Positions 8,527 to 17,799 of a DNA stretch of 64,000 nt are shown here, in pieces (within the stretch, counting starts at the first letter, position 1; each line of letters begins with the position of its first letter). The notes below the pieces were generated by a model, which saw only the letters and a program-made list of their open reading frames with translations, made no database searches and was not told the origin of the DNA. Location of the stretch: the NCBI GenBank assembly GCA_040389965.1, contig JAZJZF010000064.1, positions 62,001 to 126,000 of the forward strand, read 5' to 3'. The stretch comes from UBA4416 sp040389965. GTDB lineage: Bacteria > Bacteroidota > Bacteroidia > B-17B0 > Aurantibacillaceae. Both the position numbers and the translations under genes were made by a program.

Positions 8527-9687
8527 ATGAGACTACATTTTTTATTAGATTCAGACATTACTTACTTAAACTTTGCTTCTTTTGGAGCATGCGCCAAACC
8601 TGTTTTTGAGGAGTATATCCACAAACAAATGGAGCTGGAAAGGGAGCCCGTTCAGTTTGTAACTGTTACCGGCACAAACTATTTAAAAGCTTCAAGGCAA
8701 GCATTAGCAGCCTATATTCATTGCCATGAAGATGATATTATATATACACCAAACCCGTCTTACGCCATTAGTATTATTACCAAAAGCCTTAAGTTAAATC
8801 CGGGCGACGAGATCCTGTCGACCGATATAGAATATGGTGCTATGGATAAAACATGGAACCATTATTGCAAAAATACGGGGGCAAAATATGTCAGGCAACA
8901 TATTACATTACCTGTAACATCCAAAGAGCAGATCCTTCACGATTTCTGGAAAGGCTTAACGCCAAATACCAAAGTTATTTTTATTGGACAAATTACCAGT
9001 GCCACCGCTTTAATATTACCGGTTAAGGAAATTTGTGAAATGGCAAAAAAATTAGGTCTGCTCACTATTGTTGACGGCGCACATGTTCCTGGCCACATTC
9101 CTCTGAATTTACGCGAATTGAAAGCAGATATTTATACAGGCGCCTGTCATAAATGGATGATGACCCCTAAAGGTTGTTCATTTTTATATGTTACCAAAGA
9201 ACAACAGGCATGGGTTGATCCCCTGGTTGTAAGCTGGGGATATGAAAGCGCGATGCCGTCAAACTCTCAGTTTCAGGATTACCATGAGCTTCAGGGAACA
9301 AGAGATATTGCTGCTTTTTTAACGGTACCAAGAGCCATTGAGTTTATGAAAGACCATCATTGGGAACAAAAAGCAGCTGCTTGCCGAAAAATGGTAAAAG
9401 ATAATGTGCATCGTTTTTGTACCTTATTAAATTCGAAACCTCTATGCCCTGTTACAGATGAGTTTTTAGGGCAAATGGTAAGTATTCCTATCCGTACGAA
9501 AGAGCCTGAAGTATTACAACGGCTATTGTTTACTGACTATAACATTGAAGTACCCGTTATGAGACTTGGTACAAATACATTTTTACGTTATTCCATACAG
9601 GTATTTAATACACAAAAAGACCTGGATGTATTGTTTACGGCATTGGAAAACATTCTGAAAACTACTTCTCTAATCCTTCTTGATTAA
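8527..9687 (+). CDS. Class V aminotransferase-fold PLP enzyme
   Basis: 386 residues, typical length for the class V (NifS/isopenicillin N epimerase-like) fold. The motif IVDGAHVPGHIPLNL holds the aspartate that contacts the PLP ring nitrogen, and GACHKWMMTPKGCSFLYV holds the Schiff-base lysine. The N-terminus YLNFASFGACAKPVFEEY matches the substrate-binding start of epimerase-like members, and no cysteine-desulfurase active-site loop is obvious. It could be an isopenicillin-N-epimerase-like aminotransferase or a desulfurase relative, but the substrate is not predictable. topB follows 46 bases later on the same strand. Confidence 0.85.
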   Translation: MRLHFLLDSDITYLNFASFGACAKPVFEEYIHKQMELEREPVQFVTVTGTNYLKASRQALAAYIHCHEDDIIYTPNPSYAISIITKSLKLNPGDEILSTDIEYGAMDKTWNHYCKNTGAKYVRQHITLPVTSKEQILHDFWKGLTPNTKVIFIGQITSATALILPVKEICEMAKKLGLLTIVDGAHVPGHIPLNLRELKADIYTGACHKWMMTPKGCSFLYVTKEQQAWVDPLVVSWGYESAMPSNSQFQDYHELQGTRDIAAFLTVPRAIEFMKDHHWEQKAAACRKMVKDNVHRFCTLLNSKPLCPVTDEFLGQMVSIPIRTKEPEVLQRLLFTDYNIEVPVMRLGTNTFLRYSIQVFNTQKDLDVLFTALENILKTTSLILLD

Positions 9688-9733
9688 AGTAATTTTTTAG
9701 AATCTTTACCTTTCAATCTGCCCTTAAACTATT

Positions 9734-12073
9734 GTGAAACTCTGCATTGCTGAAAAACCAAGTGTTGGAAAAGAAATTGCCCGGATCTTAGGCGCAACCG
9801 CCAGACGCGACGGCTTTTATGAGGGCAATGGTTATTTGATCAGCTGGACCTTCGGGCATTTCTGCACTTTAAAATCGCCGGAAGATTACAGCGACGACTG
9901 GAGACGATGGTCATTGGATTTTTTGCCAATGCTCCCGCCTAAATTTCAGATCAAACTCATTGATAATTCAGGGGTCCAAAAACAATACGGCATTTTAAAA
10001 AATTTAATAGATCAATGTACAGAGGTTATTAACTGCGGGGATGCCGGCATTGAAGGAGAACTGATTCAACGTTGGGTGCTGGCAAAAGCATTATGTGCAA
10101 AGCCTGTAAAACGTTTATGGATCTCCTCTATGACCGATGAAGCCATTCGTGAAGGATTTGAAAAATTAAAAGATGCATCCGCTTATGATCTGCTCTATGC
10201 GGCAGGCAATGCCCGCGCTATTGGCGATTGGCTCCTGGGAATGAATGCAAGCCGTTTATACACTGTAAAGTATGCCAACGGAAAAGGCGTTTTATCCATA
10301 GGAAGGGTTCAAACCCCTACCCTTGCTTTAATTGTAAATCGTTATCTGGAGATCATGAATTTTGTTCCCGAAACGTATTGGGAATTAAAAACCAATTACC
10401 GTGATGTTAATTTTAATTCGAGCCAACGCAAATTTAAAAATAAGGAAGAAGCCCAAAGCCTGCTGGCAGAGATCAAAGACAAGGAATTTGAAATTACATC
10501 TGTTGTCAAAAAGAATACCAATGAAAGTCCGCAGCCTTTATTTGATTTAACTGCTTTACAGGTAGAGTGTAACAAGAAATTTAATTTCACGGCAGATGAT
10601 ACTTTAAAACATATTCAAAAATTATACGAGCAAAAACTGGTTACTTATCCAAGGGTTGATACGACTTACCTTCCGGAAGAGATGTATAGCAAGGTTCCGG
10701 GCATTTTAAAGAATATGAGGCCTTACGAACATCTGATCTCTCCCTTGCTAAATAAACCTTTACGTAAAAGCAAAAAAGTATTCGACGATAAAAAAATCAC
10801 AGACCATCACGCTATTATTCCTACAGGAGTTGAGCCTTATTCAGGTATGCCTATGCCTGAAAAGCAGGTATATGATACCATAGCCAAACGATTTATTGCC
10901 GCTTTTTATCCTGATTGTGTGGCTTCCAACACCTCTGTTATTGGTAAAGTAGACATACATGAATTTACAGCAACAGGTAAAATAATTTTAGAAGAAGGCT
11001 GGCGTGTAATTTATCCTAAAAAAGAAAACGAAGAGAAAGAAGATGATGTGCAGGTAATGCCAAATTTTGTGATCGGAGAAAAAGGCCCTCATGTCCCTGA
11101 CTTACAGGAAAAACAAACACAGCCTCCGAAACACCATACAGAAGCGACTTTGCTAAGAGCCATGGAAACAGCAGGCAAGCAGGTAGAAGACCCCGAATTG
11201 CGCGACTTAATGAAAGACAATGGTATTGGCCGCCCTTCTACACGCGCCAATATTATTGAAACCTTATTTAAACGAACCTATATTACGCGCCAGAAAAAGA
11301 ACCTGATTCCAACCATTACAGGCATCGAATTAATTAAAACCATTAATAACGAATTGCTTAAATCTGTTGAGCTTACAGGGCAATGGGAAAAGAAATTACG
11401 TCAGATAGAAAAAGGAGAATATGATGCTCCCCTGTTTTTGCAGGAAATGAAAGATATGGTAACCGGCCTTGTTAATGAGGTAAAAGTGGAGCACAACTCC
11501 CGTATTACCATTGAAGCCGTTGCCAAAGAAGAGCCTAAAAAAGCAAGTGACACGGCATCCTTAAAAACTCCGGAAGGCACAGTTACCAAGACTAAAAAAA
11601 CAAAACCCGCTACAGAAGAAAAAACAATTTGCCCTAAATGTAAATCGGGAACCATTATAAAAGGTAAGACAGCTTATGGCTGTAGTGCCTATAAAGAGGG
11701 CTGTACCTTTAAAGTAGAATTTGAATTTCTTGGTAAAAAACTCAGTGAGAGTCAGCTTTTGCAACTAATCAAAAAAGGCAAAACCCCTTTAATTAAAGGA
11801 TTTACACTTCATTCTAAAAAAGTAAACGGCATCGTAAATCTCGACAGTGATTTCAAACTCAACCTGAAGCAGGAAACAGAATCACCGGCCGAACCTAAAG
11901 CAATGAACTTAACCTGTCCTAAATGCAAAACAGGCACAATGATGAAAGGTAAGTCAGCATGGGGTTGCAGCCGTTTTAAAGAAGACTGCCGTTTTGTAAT
12001 TCCGTTTGATGTTTTACAAAAAAGCATTTCATCGGATGAATTAACACCGGAGTTTTTAAAGTCAGTCGTATAA
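9734..12073 (+). CDS. topB: DNA topoisomerase III (type IA)
   Basis: A type IA topoisomerase that passes single strands to relax or decatenate DNA. It starts with the TOPRIM strand (GTG start; KLCIAEKPSVGKEIARILG), with the metal-binding GDAGIEGELI around residue 102. The catalytic tyrosine is Tyr305 in LVTYPRVDTTYLP, and DNGIGRPSTRANIIETL follows. The last 170 residues carry two four-cysteine units, each of the form CPKCKxGTxxKGKxAxGCSxxKExC, separated by a short alpha/beta module. These are presumably zinc-binding or zinc-ribbon-derived repeats that help bind single-stranded DNA. At 779 residues it is longer than E. coli TopB (about 650) because of this tail. Confidence 0.95.
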   Translation: MKLCIAEKPSVGKEIARILGATARRDGFYEGNGYLISWTFGHFCTLKSPEDYSDDWRRWSLDFLPMLPPKFQIKLIDNSGVQKQYGILKNLIDQCTEVINCGDAGIEGELIQRWVLAKALCAKPVKRLWISSMTDEAIREGFEKLKDASAYDLLYAAGNARAIGDWLLGMNASRLYTVKYANGKGVLSIGRVQTPTLALIVNRYLEIMNFVPETYWELKTNYRDVNFNSSQRKFKNKEEAQSLLAEIKDKEFEITSVVKKNTNESPQPLFDLTALQVECNKKFNFTADDTLKHIQKLYEQKLVTYPRVDTTYLPEEMYSKVPGILKNMRPYEHLISPLLNKPLRKSKKVFDDKKITDHHAIIPTGVEPYSGMPMPEKQVYDTIAKRFIAAFYPDCVASNTSVIGKVDIHEFTATGKIILEEGWRVIYPKKENEEKEDDVQVMPNFVIGEKGPHVPDLQEKQTQPPKHHTEATLLRAMETAGKQVEDPELRDLMKDNGIGRPSTRANIIETLFKRTYITRQKKNLIPTITGIELIKTINNELLKSVELTGQWEKKLRQIEKGEYDAPLFLQEMKDMVTGLVNEVKVEHNSRITIEAVAKEEPKKASDTASLKTPEGTVTKTKKTKPATEEKTICPKCKSGTIIKGKTAYGCSAYKEGCTFKVEFEFLGKKLSESQLLQLIKKGKTPLIKGFTLHSKKVNGIVNLDSDFKLNLKQETESPAEPKAMNLTCPKCKTGTMMKGKSAWGCSRFKEDCRFVIPFDVLQKSISSDELTPEFLKSVV

Positions 12074-12121
12074 GTACAATCCTTTTTTATATTCTTGATT
12101 TATTATAGCTTTTATATTGCT

Positions 12122-12215
12122 AATTCCTCCTTCGAAGGAGGTGGCCGCAGGCCGGAGGATGTCTGAAAAGAACAATATCTCCCGCCTTTCAGGCACCCTC
12201 TTCAAAGAGGGAATT
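12122..12215. repeat. Palindromic intergenic repeat with inverted ends
   Basis: A 94-base unit bounded by AATTCCTCC and GAGGGAATT. Inside are a perfect 16-base palindrome CCTCCTTCGAAGGAGG (12126-12141), GGCCGCAGGCC, and CCCTCTTCAAAGAGGG (12196-12211). The whole folds back on itself imperfectly. The layout is that of a REP/BIME-like or miniature element. It sits between topB and the next gene, upstream of that gene's -7 motif. Confidence 0.7.
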
Positions 12216-12275
12216 CATTTACGCCAAGTTATTTAATTGCTACAAATCGTAGCACTAAACCCTTTACCCCTTTCT

Positions 12276-12283
12276 TACCTTTG
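12276..12283 (+). promoter_or_regulatory. -7 promoter element directly before the start codon
   Basis: TACCTTTG fits TAnnTTTG and ends four bases before the ATG at 12288, so the mRNA would be leaderless or nearly so. No TTG lies at the expected 17-20 base spacing; the closest is at 12237-12239. Confidence 0.45.
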
Positions 12284-12287
12284 TAAC

Positions 12288-13679
12288 ATGTTCGCTATCA
12301 TTGATATTGAGACCTGCGGCGGAAAGTTTGATTTCCGAAAAGGGAGGATCACAGAGATCTGCATTCTTGTGCACGATGGCCTGAGCGTTATTAAAAATTT
12401 CACGACACTCGTCAATCCCGAATGTAACATTTCCCCTTATTTTACAAGCCTTACCAACATTACCAACGACATGGTAGCAGACGCTCCCAAATTTCATGAA
12501 ATAGCCAAAACAATTATTGAAATGACCGAGGACTGTGTATTTGTGGCACATAACGTAGGTTTTGATTATAGTTTTATCAGAGATGAATTTGCGTCTTTAG
12601 GCTACGTTTATAAAAGAGAAACATTATGCACGGTTCGTCTGAGTCGCAAATTAATGCCCGAAAGATTATCTTACAGCTTAGGAAAGTTATGTGCAGGCTT
12701 AGGCATAGAAATTTTCGGGAGACACCGTGCAGAAGGCGATGCACTGGCTACAGCCGAATTGTTTGATTTATTACTACGTTTAAAAAACGATAATCCGCTT
12801 TATAAAAACAAAGGCGTTACCGAATTAATGACCCGTCGCATTGATTCCATTAAAAAATATATTCTTAATAAAATTCCTGAAGCCTGCGGCGTATACTATT
12901 TCCTTAATAAAGAGCAGGAGATCATTTATATTGGTAAAAGCATTAATATGTATAACCGTGCCATCAGCCATTTTAACAGCGATGCAAAAAAGGGAAAGAA
13001 ACTTTTAAATGATCTGTACAACGTCAGTTTTGTAGAAACAGGAAGTGAATTAATTGCTCTTTTGTTAGAAGCTGAAGAAATAAAAAAGCATAAACCTTTA
13101 TACAATCGTAAAAGTAAATCAGAAGTATTTACACATGCCATTGATTTTACAATTAGTAAGCACAAGGTTATCCAGTTTAAAATTGTGCCTTACGAGGCAT
13201 CTGAAAATGCCCTCGTATCCTGTGCTACCTACTCTACCGCCCGTTCTTATATGGATGCATGGATCGATGAATATAGTTTATGCCTTCAGCATTGTCATTT
13301 AACAGAAGCTAATAGCGTTTGCTTTAATCACCAGATTAAACAATGCAATGGTATTTGTGCAGGAGAAGAAAGTGTGGAAGATTACAACAAACGAGCCGCA
13401 AAAATTCTAAAAAAATACACTTACGAAGATCCCGATTTTATGTTGATGGATCGCGGAAGAATTGCCGAAGAACGCTCGGTGATACTAGTAGAAAACGGCA
13501 GCTATGTGGGTTATGCTTACATTGACCAATTCACACAATTCAGCAACCCGGAAGAGTTGAAAGACATCATAAAAAGGCAGACCTATTATCCTGATACCAA
13601 TAACCTGATCAAAGCCCATTTGCAAAAACATTTCCTTAAAAAAATAGTCCTGCAAAAACAAAAGGAACTGGATTATTAG
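12288..13679 (+). CDS. DnaQ-like 3'-5' exonuclease fused to a GIY-YIG nuclease domain
   Basis: 463 residues from the ATG at 12288; an upstream in-frame TTG at 12237 would add 17 residues that do not look like the domain start. Residues 1 to ~165 are a DEDDh exonuclease (Asp6 and Glu8 in IIDIETCGG; HNVGFDYSFI; HRAEGDALATAEL). Residues ~195-280 are a UvrC-type GIY-YIG domain (GVYYF at 201-204, YIGKS at 214). The remaining C-terminal part has two cysteine-containing stretches (CLQHCHL, CNGICAGEE), like the region that follows GIY-YIG in UvrC/Cho-type proteins. Such fusions are known in several phyla and are thought to act in DNA repair independently of UvrC; the exact lesion is unknown. Confidence 0.9.
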   Translation: MFAIIDIETCGGKFDFRKGRITEICILVHDGLSVIKNFTTLVNPECNISPYFTSLTNITNDMVADAPKFHEIAKTIIEMTEDCVFVAHNVGFDYSFIRDEFASLGYVYKRETLCTVRLSRKLMPERLSYSLGKLCAGLGIEIFGRHRAEGDALATAELFDLLLRLKNDNPLYKNKGVTELMTRRIDSIKKYILNKIPEACGVYYFLNKEQEIIYIGKSINMYNRAISHFNSDAKKGKKLLNDLYNVSFVETGSELIALLLEAEEIKKHKPLYNRKSKSEVFTHAIDFTISKHKVIQFKIVPYEASENALVSCATYSTARSYMDAWIDEYSLCLQHCHLTEANSVCFNHQIKQCNGICAGEESVEDYNKRAAKILKKYTYEDPDFMLMDRGRIAEERSVILVENGSYVGYAYIDQFTQFSNPEELKDIIKRQTYYPDTNNLIKAHLQKHFLKKIVLQKQKELDY

Positions 13680-13703
13680 TGAAAATATGCTTTACTTTAT
13701 AAG

Positions 13704-15242
13704 ATGCTAAAGTATGTTGTGTTTTTTATAGTCATAGGCTCTTTTAGCCCTTCCTTTGCACAGCATGGCAACTTTAAAAGGCCGCTTACCGCTGCCGATT
13801 TTGTATTTCTTAAAAAAGAAGCGGCCGAGTGCTTTGGGTTTAATGCCAACATGCAGCTGTCTTATAATAACAAAGACCTTGTTTCCAATAAAAAAAGAAC
13901 CGGCGATAAACCCGCAACACTGGAAAATGTTGAACTGGTAAAAAAGAAGCTTCTTAAAACACCTGAGGACGTTTCCATCTATACCGAAATAGCAGGCATT
14001 TACAGCAGATTAAAAATGCCCGATTCAGCGGCTCAGTACCGGAGAAAATCATTTGAGGTCATTTCCAGGGTTATAAAACAGCACCCTGATAGTGCCAATG
14101 CCATCTTCCTCTTGGGCAATATTTATATGAGTGCTTTGCAAATGGATAGTGCTCTTGCTAAATACAAAAGCACCCTCTTAAAAGACCCTACCAATAAAGA
14201 TGCCTTGATGATCTTGCCTTTTATTCATATCCTCAACAATCATTACGATTCCGCCTATGCTTTTGTGATCCGCCAAAAAGAAAAACACCCCGAAGATAAC
14301 TCCATTTATGAAGCCCTGCCGGTGTATTACATCTATAAATTTTATGCGCAGTTAAATGCTCTCAACGAGATGACTGTTGTGGGAAAAGATGCCTTAGAGC
14401 CTGAAACCCTTATCAGTCTTAAAATTTTAAGAGACCATTACGAAGCAAATAAAACTGATTTTAAACGTGAACTACTTTACAGAGTTACTTATCAAGTGTG
14501 TTATTCCACACTGGTGACTTACAAAACAGTTAATGACTCTACATTCAACACAAAAAACATTCATTTTATAATCACTCCAAAAGACGAAAAAAATTTAAAA
14601 GGATCCGAAGAATTTTTTGAGAAATGCATGCATAACAAAGAACTCGAAAACAAGTACATTGCCAATAAAATGCTGGGTAACATTAATTTACTCCTCAATA
14701 AACCCAAACAAGCCATTCCTTACCTGAAAAAAGCGATCAAATTAAAACCGGTAAGCAAAAGCACAGTGGGCGATAATGCTTCCGAAGATTATGATAATTT
14801 AATTGCCGCTTATTTTGTTTTAAAAGATTCGGTCAATTACGAAAAAACGATTTTAGAAAAAATAAAAGTAAAGCCTACTATTGATCCGAATTACCTGGAT
14901 TATATTATGGCGGCGAAAGTGTGCATTGACCGAAAGAAATTTACACAGGCAGAAACGTATTTTAAAGGCGCCTTAGCACTTAACGATAAAAACGTTGATA
15001 TTTATTTAGGCCTTGCCTTAACGTATTTTCTTGCTGATAACCGTAAAGATGCCCTAACCTACATTGATCAGGCCTTTCAAATTGATCCTAAAAAATGGGA
15101 ATTATATATTTTATACGGCATTGTTTCTCTTTGTAATAATGATCCTGTAAATGCCTTCGAAGCCTTTAAATCAGGCCGAAAACTCCATAACCGTAAATGG
15201 ATAAAAGAAGAATTAATGGAAAAATATTTTGACCTATTTTAA
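13704..15242 (+). CDS. Secreted TPR-repeat protein
   Basis: 512 residues starting with a signal peptide (MLKYVVFFIVIGSFSPSFAQ). The mature part is mostly tetratricopeptide repeats, visible as PDSANAIFLLGNIYMSALQMDSALAKYKSTL and, near the end, NVDIYLGLALTYFLADNRKDALTYIDQAFQIDP. It has no lipobox and no T9SS sorting tail, so it is probably periplasmic and serves as a protein-interaction scaffold. It starts only 24 bases after the exonuclease gene and its 3' end may overlap the next start, so the three genes could form one transcript. Specific partner unknown. Confidence 0.8.
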   Translation: MLKYVVFFIVIGSFSPSFAQHGNFKRPLTAADFVFLKKEAAECFGFNANMQLSYNNKDLVSNKKRTGDKPATLENVELVKKKLLKTPEDVSIYTEIAGIYSRLKMPDSAAQYRRKSFEVISRVIKQHPDSANAIFLLGNIYMSALQMDSALAKYKSTLLKDPTNKDALMILPFIHILNNHYDSAYAFVIRQKEKHPEDNSIYEALPVYYIYKFYAQLNALNEMTVVGKDALEPETLISLKILRDHYEANKTDFKRELLYRVTYQVCYSTLVTYKTVNDSTFNTKNIHFIITPKDEKNLKGSEEFFEKCMHNKELENKYIANKMLGNINLLLNKPKQAIPYLKKAIKLKPVSKSTVGDNASEDYDNLIAAYFVLKDSVNYEKTILEKIKVKPTIDPNYLDYIMAAKVCIDRKKFTQAETYFKGALALNDKNVDIYLGLALTYFLADNRKDALTYIDQAFQIDPKKWELYILYGIVSLCNNDPVNAFEAFKSGRKLHNRKWIKEELMEKYFDLF

Positions 15243-15792
15243 TCACTATACATTGACTGAAGAATACATTATAGAACAAACCAAAAACTGGATAAAAACA
15301 GTGGTGATCGATTGCAACTTTTGTCCTTTTGCGGCAAAGGTCTATTCAAACAAAACCATTCATTATACAGTAAGTAAGGTATCCACAGTTGCAGAAGCGC
15401 TTCCTATACTAAAATCCGGTCTCGAATTATTAGATGCGAATGAGCAAACGGAAACCTCTTTTATTATTTTTCCGGAAGGCTTTAAAGAGTTTAATGACTA
15501 TTTATCTTTAGTAAAAAAAGCAGAAAAGCTTTTGGCAAAAGAAGATTATGAAGGCATTTACCAAATTGCCAGTTTCCACCCCTCCTATTGTTTCGACGGT
15601 TCAGATAACGATGATCCTGCAAACTATACCAATCGCTCAGTGTACCCGATGCTGCATATTTTAAGAGAAGAAAGTATTGACAAAGCATTGCAGTTTTTTC
15701 CTCATTCCGAAAAAATCCCTGAAAACAACATCACCTTTACCAGAGAAAAAGGTCTGAAATATATGCAGCTCTTATTGAATGCCTGTAAATAA
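15229..15792 (+). CDS. DUF1415 family protein
   Basis: Up to 187 residues. The family signature is clear: TKNWIKTVVIDCNFCPFAAKVY near the N-terminus, FIIFPEGFKEFNDYLSLV in the middle, and a C-terminal section with IASFHPSYCFDGSDNDDPANYTNRSVYP and a histidine/arginine-rich helix. DUF1415 proteins are small cytoplasmic proteins of unknown function. The conserved Cys-x2-Cys and acidic residues suggest a metal or redox role, but that is inference. Two TTG starts are possible: 15229, overlapping the TPR gene by 14 bases, or 15253, which removes eight residues. Confidence 0.8.
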   Translation: MTYFNHYTLTEEYIIEQTKNWIKTVVIDCNFCPFAAKVYSNKTIHYTVSKVSTVAEALPILKSGLELLDANEQTETSFIIFPEGFKEFNDYLSLVKKAEKLLAKEDYEGIYQIASFHPSYCFDGSDNDDPANYTNRSVYPMLHILREESIDKALQFFPHSEKIPENNITFTREKGLKYMQLLLNACK

Positions 15793-15877
15793 ACCGTATT
15801 TGTTACCACAGGGAACCAGACCTAACATATATTAACATTTTCGTCTCATTTTATTTTAAAATACAAGGTGGCTTTTG

Positions 15878-15885
15878 TATCTTTA
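15878..15885 (+). promoter_or_regulatory. Candidate -7 element before the propeller lipoprotein gene
   Basis: TATCTTTA, one base off TAnnTTTG, ending seven bases before the ATG at 15893. No TTG at the expected distance. Another short-leader arrangement. Confidence 0.35.
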
Positions 15886-15892
15886 ATCTGTT

Positions 15893-17362
15893 ATGCGCTA
15901 CGTATTTACAACTCTGGTAACCTTATCTGTTCTTGCCCTCGCAATGATCAGTTCCTGTACTAAAGATGCTCTACCGATCAATTTTGGGAATTATCCGGCC
16001 GACGTAGGAAAAATCATAGCCAACAAATGCGCTCTTTCAGGCTGCCATAACACAGCCAGCGCCGGCGGTTCAGCCGATTTGGATCTTAGCAGCTTTGCAT
16101 CTTTATTTAAAGGCTCTACAAACGGATCGCCCGTTATTCCTTACCGTAGCGATTTTTCATCCCTATGCTATTTTATTAACACCTACGACGAATTTGGCCC
16201 TAAGAACGCTCCTACCATGCCGCTTAATGCAACTTCCTTAAGCAAAGAAGATGTAAAAACGATAAAAGACTGGATAGATAACGGCGCACCCGACATAAAA
16301 GGCAACATTATGTGGGCCGATAATCCTAACCGAAAAAAATATTATGTCCTTAACCAGGGCTGCGACGTGGTAACCGTATTCGATACAAAAACACAATTGC
16401 CAATACGCTATATCAATGTTGGTAATATTTCAGGAGTTGCCGAAAGTCCGCACATGCTAAGGGTTTCGCATGATAGTAAATACTGGTACGTTATTTTTGT
16501 AGCTAATAATATCCTTCAAAAATTCAGAGCTTCCGACGACGTTATGGTTGGCGAAGTTGATCTCGGAAAAGCCGGCGGTACCATGGCTTACAATAACTGG
16601 AATACCTTAACCATAACCAACGACGATAAAAAAGCGTATATCACCTCCTGGCAGGCAAACAGCCGTATAGCAGCCGTTGACCTTGAGAATATGAGGCTTC
16701 TGCATAACTACGGTGGCTTTACCGATGCTCATGGAACGGCACTTAACCCAACAAACGACACTTTGTATATTACCAAACAGTCGGGCAACTATATTTACAA
16801 AATAGATACAGGCTTTAGTTCCATTAATACGGTAGTGCTGGATGTACCCGGAGCAGCCACCAATGGAGCTCCCGGAATAATGGATCCACACGAAATTATT
16901 TTTTCGCCCGACGGTAGCCGCTATTTTGTGTCCTGCCAGGCCTCAAACGAAATAAGAGTAATGCAAACTATAGGAGATGTTTTCCTTAATGCCGTTCCCA
17001 CCGGAGTGTATCCTGTTGAAATGGTTATTAGTACACAAAGAAATAAACTCTATGTAACCTGTATGGAAGACCCTAATTCTAATCCAAAGATTTTAGGTTC
17101 CGTATCTGTTATTGATATGAGCACTTATAGCGTCGACAATTATAAAGTAGGCTACGAACCTCATGGTATTGGAATTGACGAAGTAAATCAGGCACTGATC
17201 GTATCGAGTAGAAATGTTTTAAGCAATGGTCCCACGCCACACCACACGGGTGTTTGCGGTAGAAATGGTTTTTTAAATTATTTCAACATTAATACGATGC
17301 AATTGTTAGGTAAGAAAACCGAAGTAGCAGCCGATCCTTATTCATTAGCTGTAAGGCCATAA
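15893..17362 (+). CDS. Beta-propeller lipoprotein with a cytochrome-like CX4CH segment
   Basis: 489 residues. The signal peptide ends in a lipobox (MISSC, Cys22), so it is a membrane-anchored envelope protein. Residues ~35-140 resemble a small cytochrome c domain: the possible heme site is CALSGCH (Cys46, Cys51, His52), spaced CX4CH rather than CX2CH, with a later PTMPL that could supply the axial methionine. Residues ~145-489 form a YncE/YVTN-type beta-propeller with repeats such as YYVLNQGCDVVTVFDTKTQ and YFVSCQASNEIRVMQT. Role unknown; electron transfer or ligand binding at the cell surface is a guess. The next gene's ATG follows directly on this stop codon. Confidence 0.8.
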   Translation: MRYVFTTLVTLSVLALAMISSCTKDALPINFGNYPADVGKIIANKCALSGCHNTASAGGSADLDLSSFASLFKGSTNGSPVIPYRSDFSSLCYFINTYDEFGPKNAPTMPLNATSLSKEDVKTIKDWIDNGAPDIKGNIMWADNPNRKKYYVLNQGCDVVTVFDTKTQLPIRYINVGNISGVAESPHMLRVSHDSKYWYVIFVANNILQKFRASDDVMVGEVDLGKAGGTMAYNNWNTLTITNDDKKAYITSWQANSRIAAVDLENMRLLHNYGGFTDAHGTALNPTNDTLYITKQSGNYIYKIDTGFSSINTVVLDVPGAATNGAPGIMDPHEIIFSPDGSRYFVSCQASNEIRVMQTIGDVFLNAVPTGVYPVEMVISTQRNKLYVTCMEDPNSNPKILGSVSVIDMSTYSVDNYKVGYEPHGIGIDEVNQALIVSSRNVLSNGPTPHHTGVCGRNGFLNYFNINTMQLLGKKTEVAADPYSLAVRP

Positions 17363-17773
17363 ATGAAAGAAGAACTCCGCCATAAATCCATTTTATTATT
17401 TGATGGTTATTGTAATTTCTGCAGTTCAACCGTGCAGTTTATTTTTGACCATGAAAAAAACAGCAAGCTTCATTTTGCTTCTTTGCAATCTGATACAGGC
17501 ATCGCCCTCTTAAAGCATTACCAGATAGATCCTTTAAAAACAGACAGCCTTGTATTGATTGAAAACGAGCAGGCTTTTATTAAATCATCGGCGGCATTGC
17601 GACTAGCCAAATACCTGAGAAATCTTTACCCTTTATTAGCGGGTTTTATCATTATCCCTCCTTTTTTACGAAATCTTGTGTATGATTACATTGCAAGGCA
17701 TCGTTATAAATGGTTTGGTAAATCAGACAGTTGTATGCTTCCTGATAAAGAATTGGCAAAACGCTTTTTATAA
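17363..17773 (+). CDS. DCC family thiol-disulfide oxidoreductase-like protein (DUF393)
   Basis: 136 residues, the usual size. The signature LLFDGYCNFCSSTVQFIFDHE places a thioredoxin-like CxxC (Cys17, Cys20) after the first strand, and the family's C-terminal YKWFGKSDSCMLPD is present. DCC proteins are predicted thiol-disulfide oxidoreductases, but biochemical proof is sparse. No signal peptide is visible. The start codon follows the propeller gene's stop without a gap (TAAATG), so translation is probably coupled. A link to the upstream cysteine-containing lipoprotein is possible but not shown. Confidence 0.88.
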   Translation: MKEELRHKSILLFDGYCNFCSSTVQFIFDHEKNSKLHFASLQSDTGIALLKHYQIDPLKTDSLVLIENEQAFIKSSAALRLAKYLRNLYPLLAGFIIIPPFLRNLVYDYIARHRYKWFGKSDSCMLPDKELAKRFL

Positions 17774-17785
17774 TTCATTAAATAG

Positions 17786-17793
17786 TAACTTTA
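17786..17793 (+). promoter_or_regulatory. Candidate -7 element before pdxJ
   Basis: TAACTTTA (one base off TAnnTTTG) ends six bases before the ATG at 17800. No clear -33 TTG at the right spacing, so confidence is low. Confidence 0.3.
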
Positions 17794-17799
17794 CAGGCT

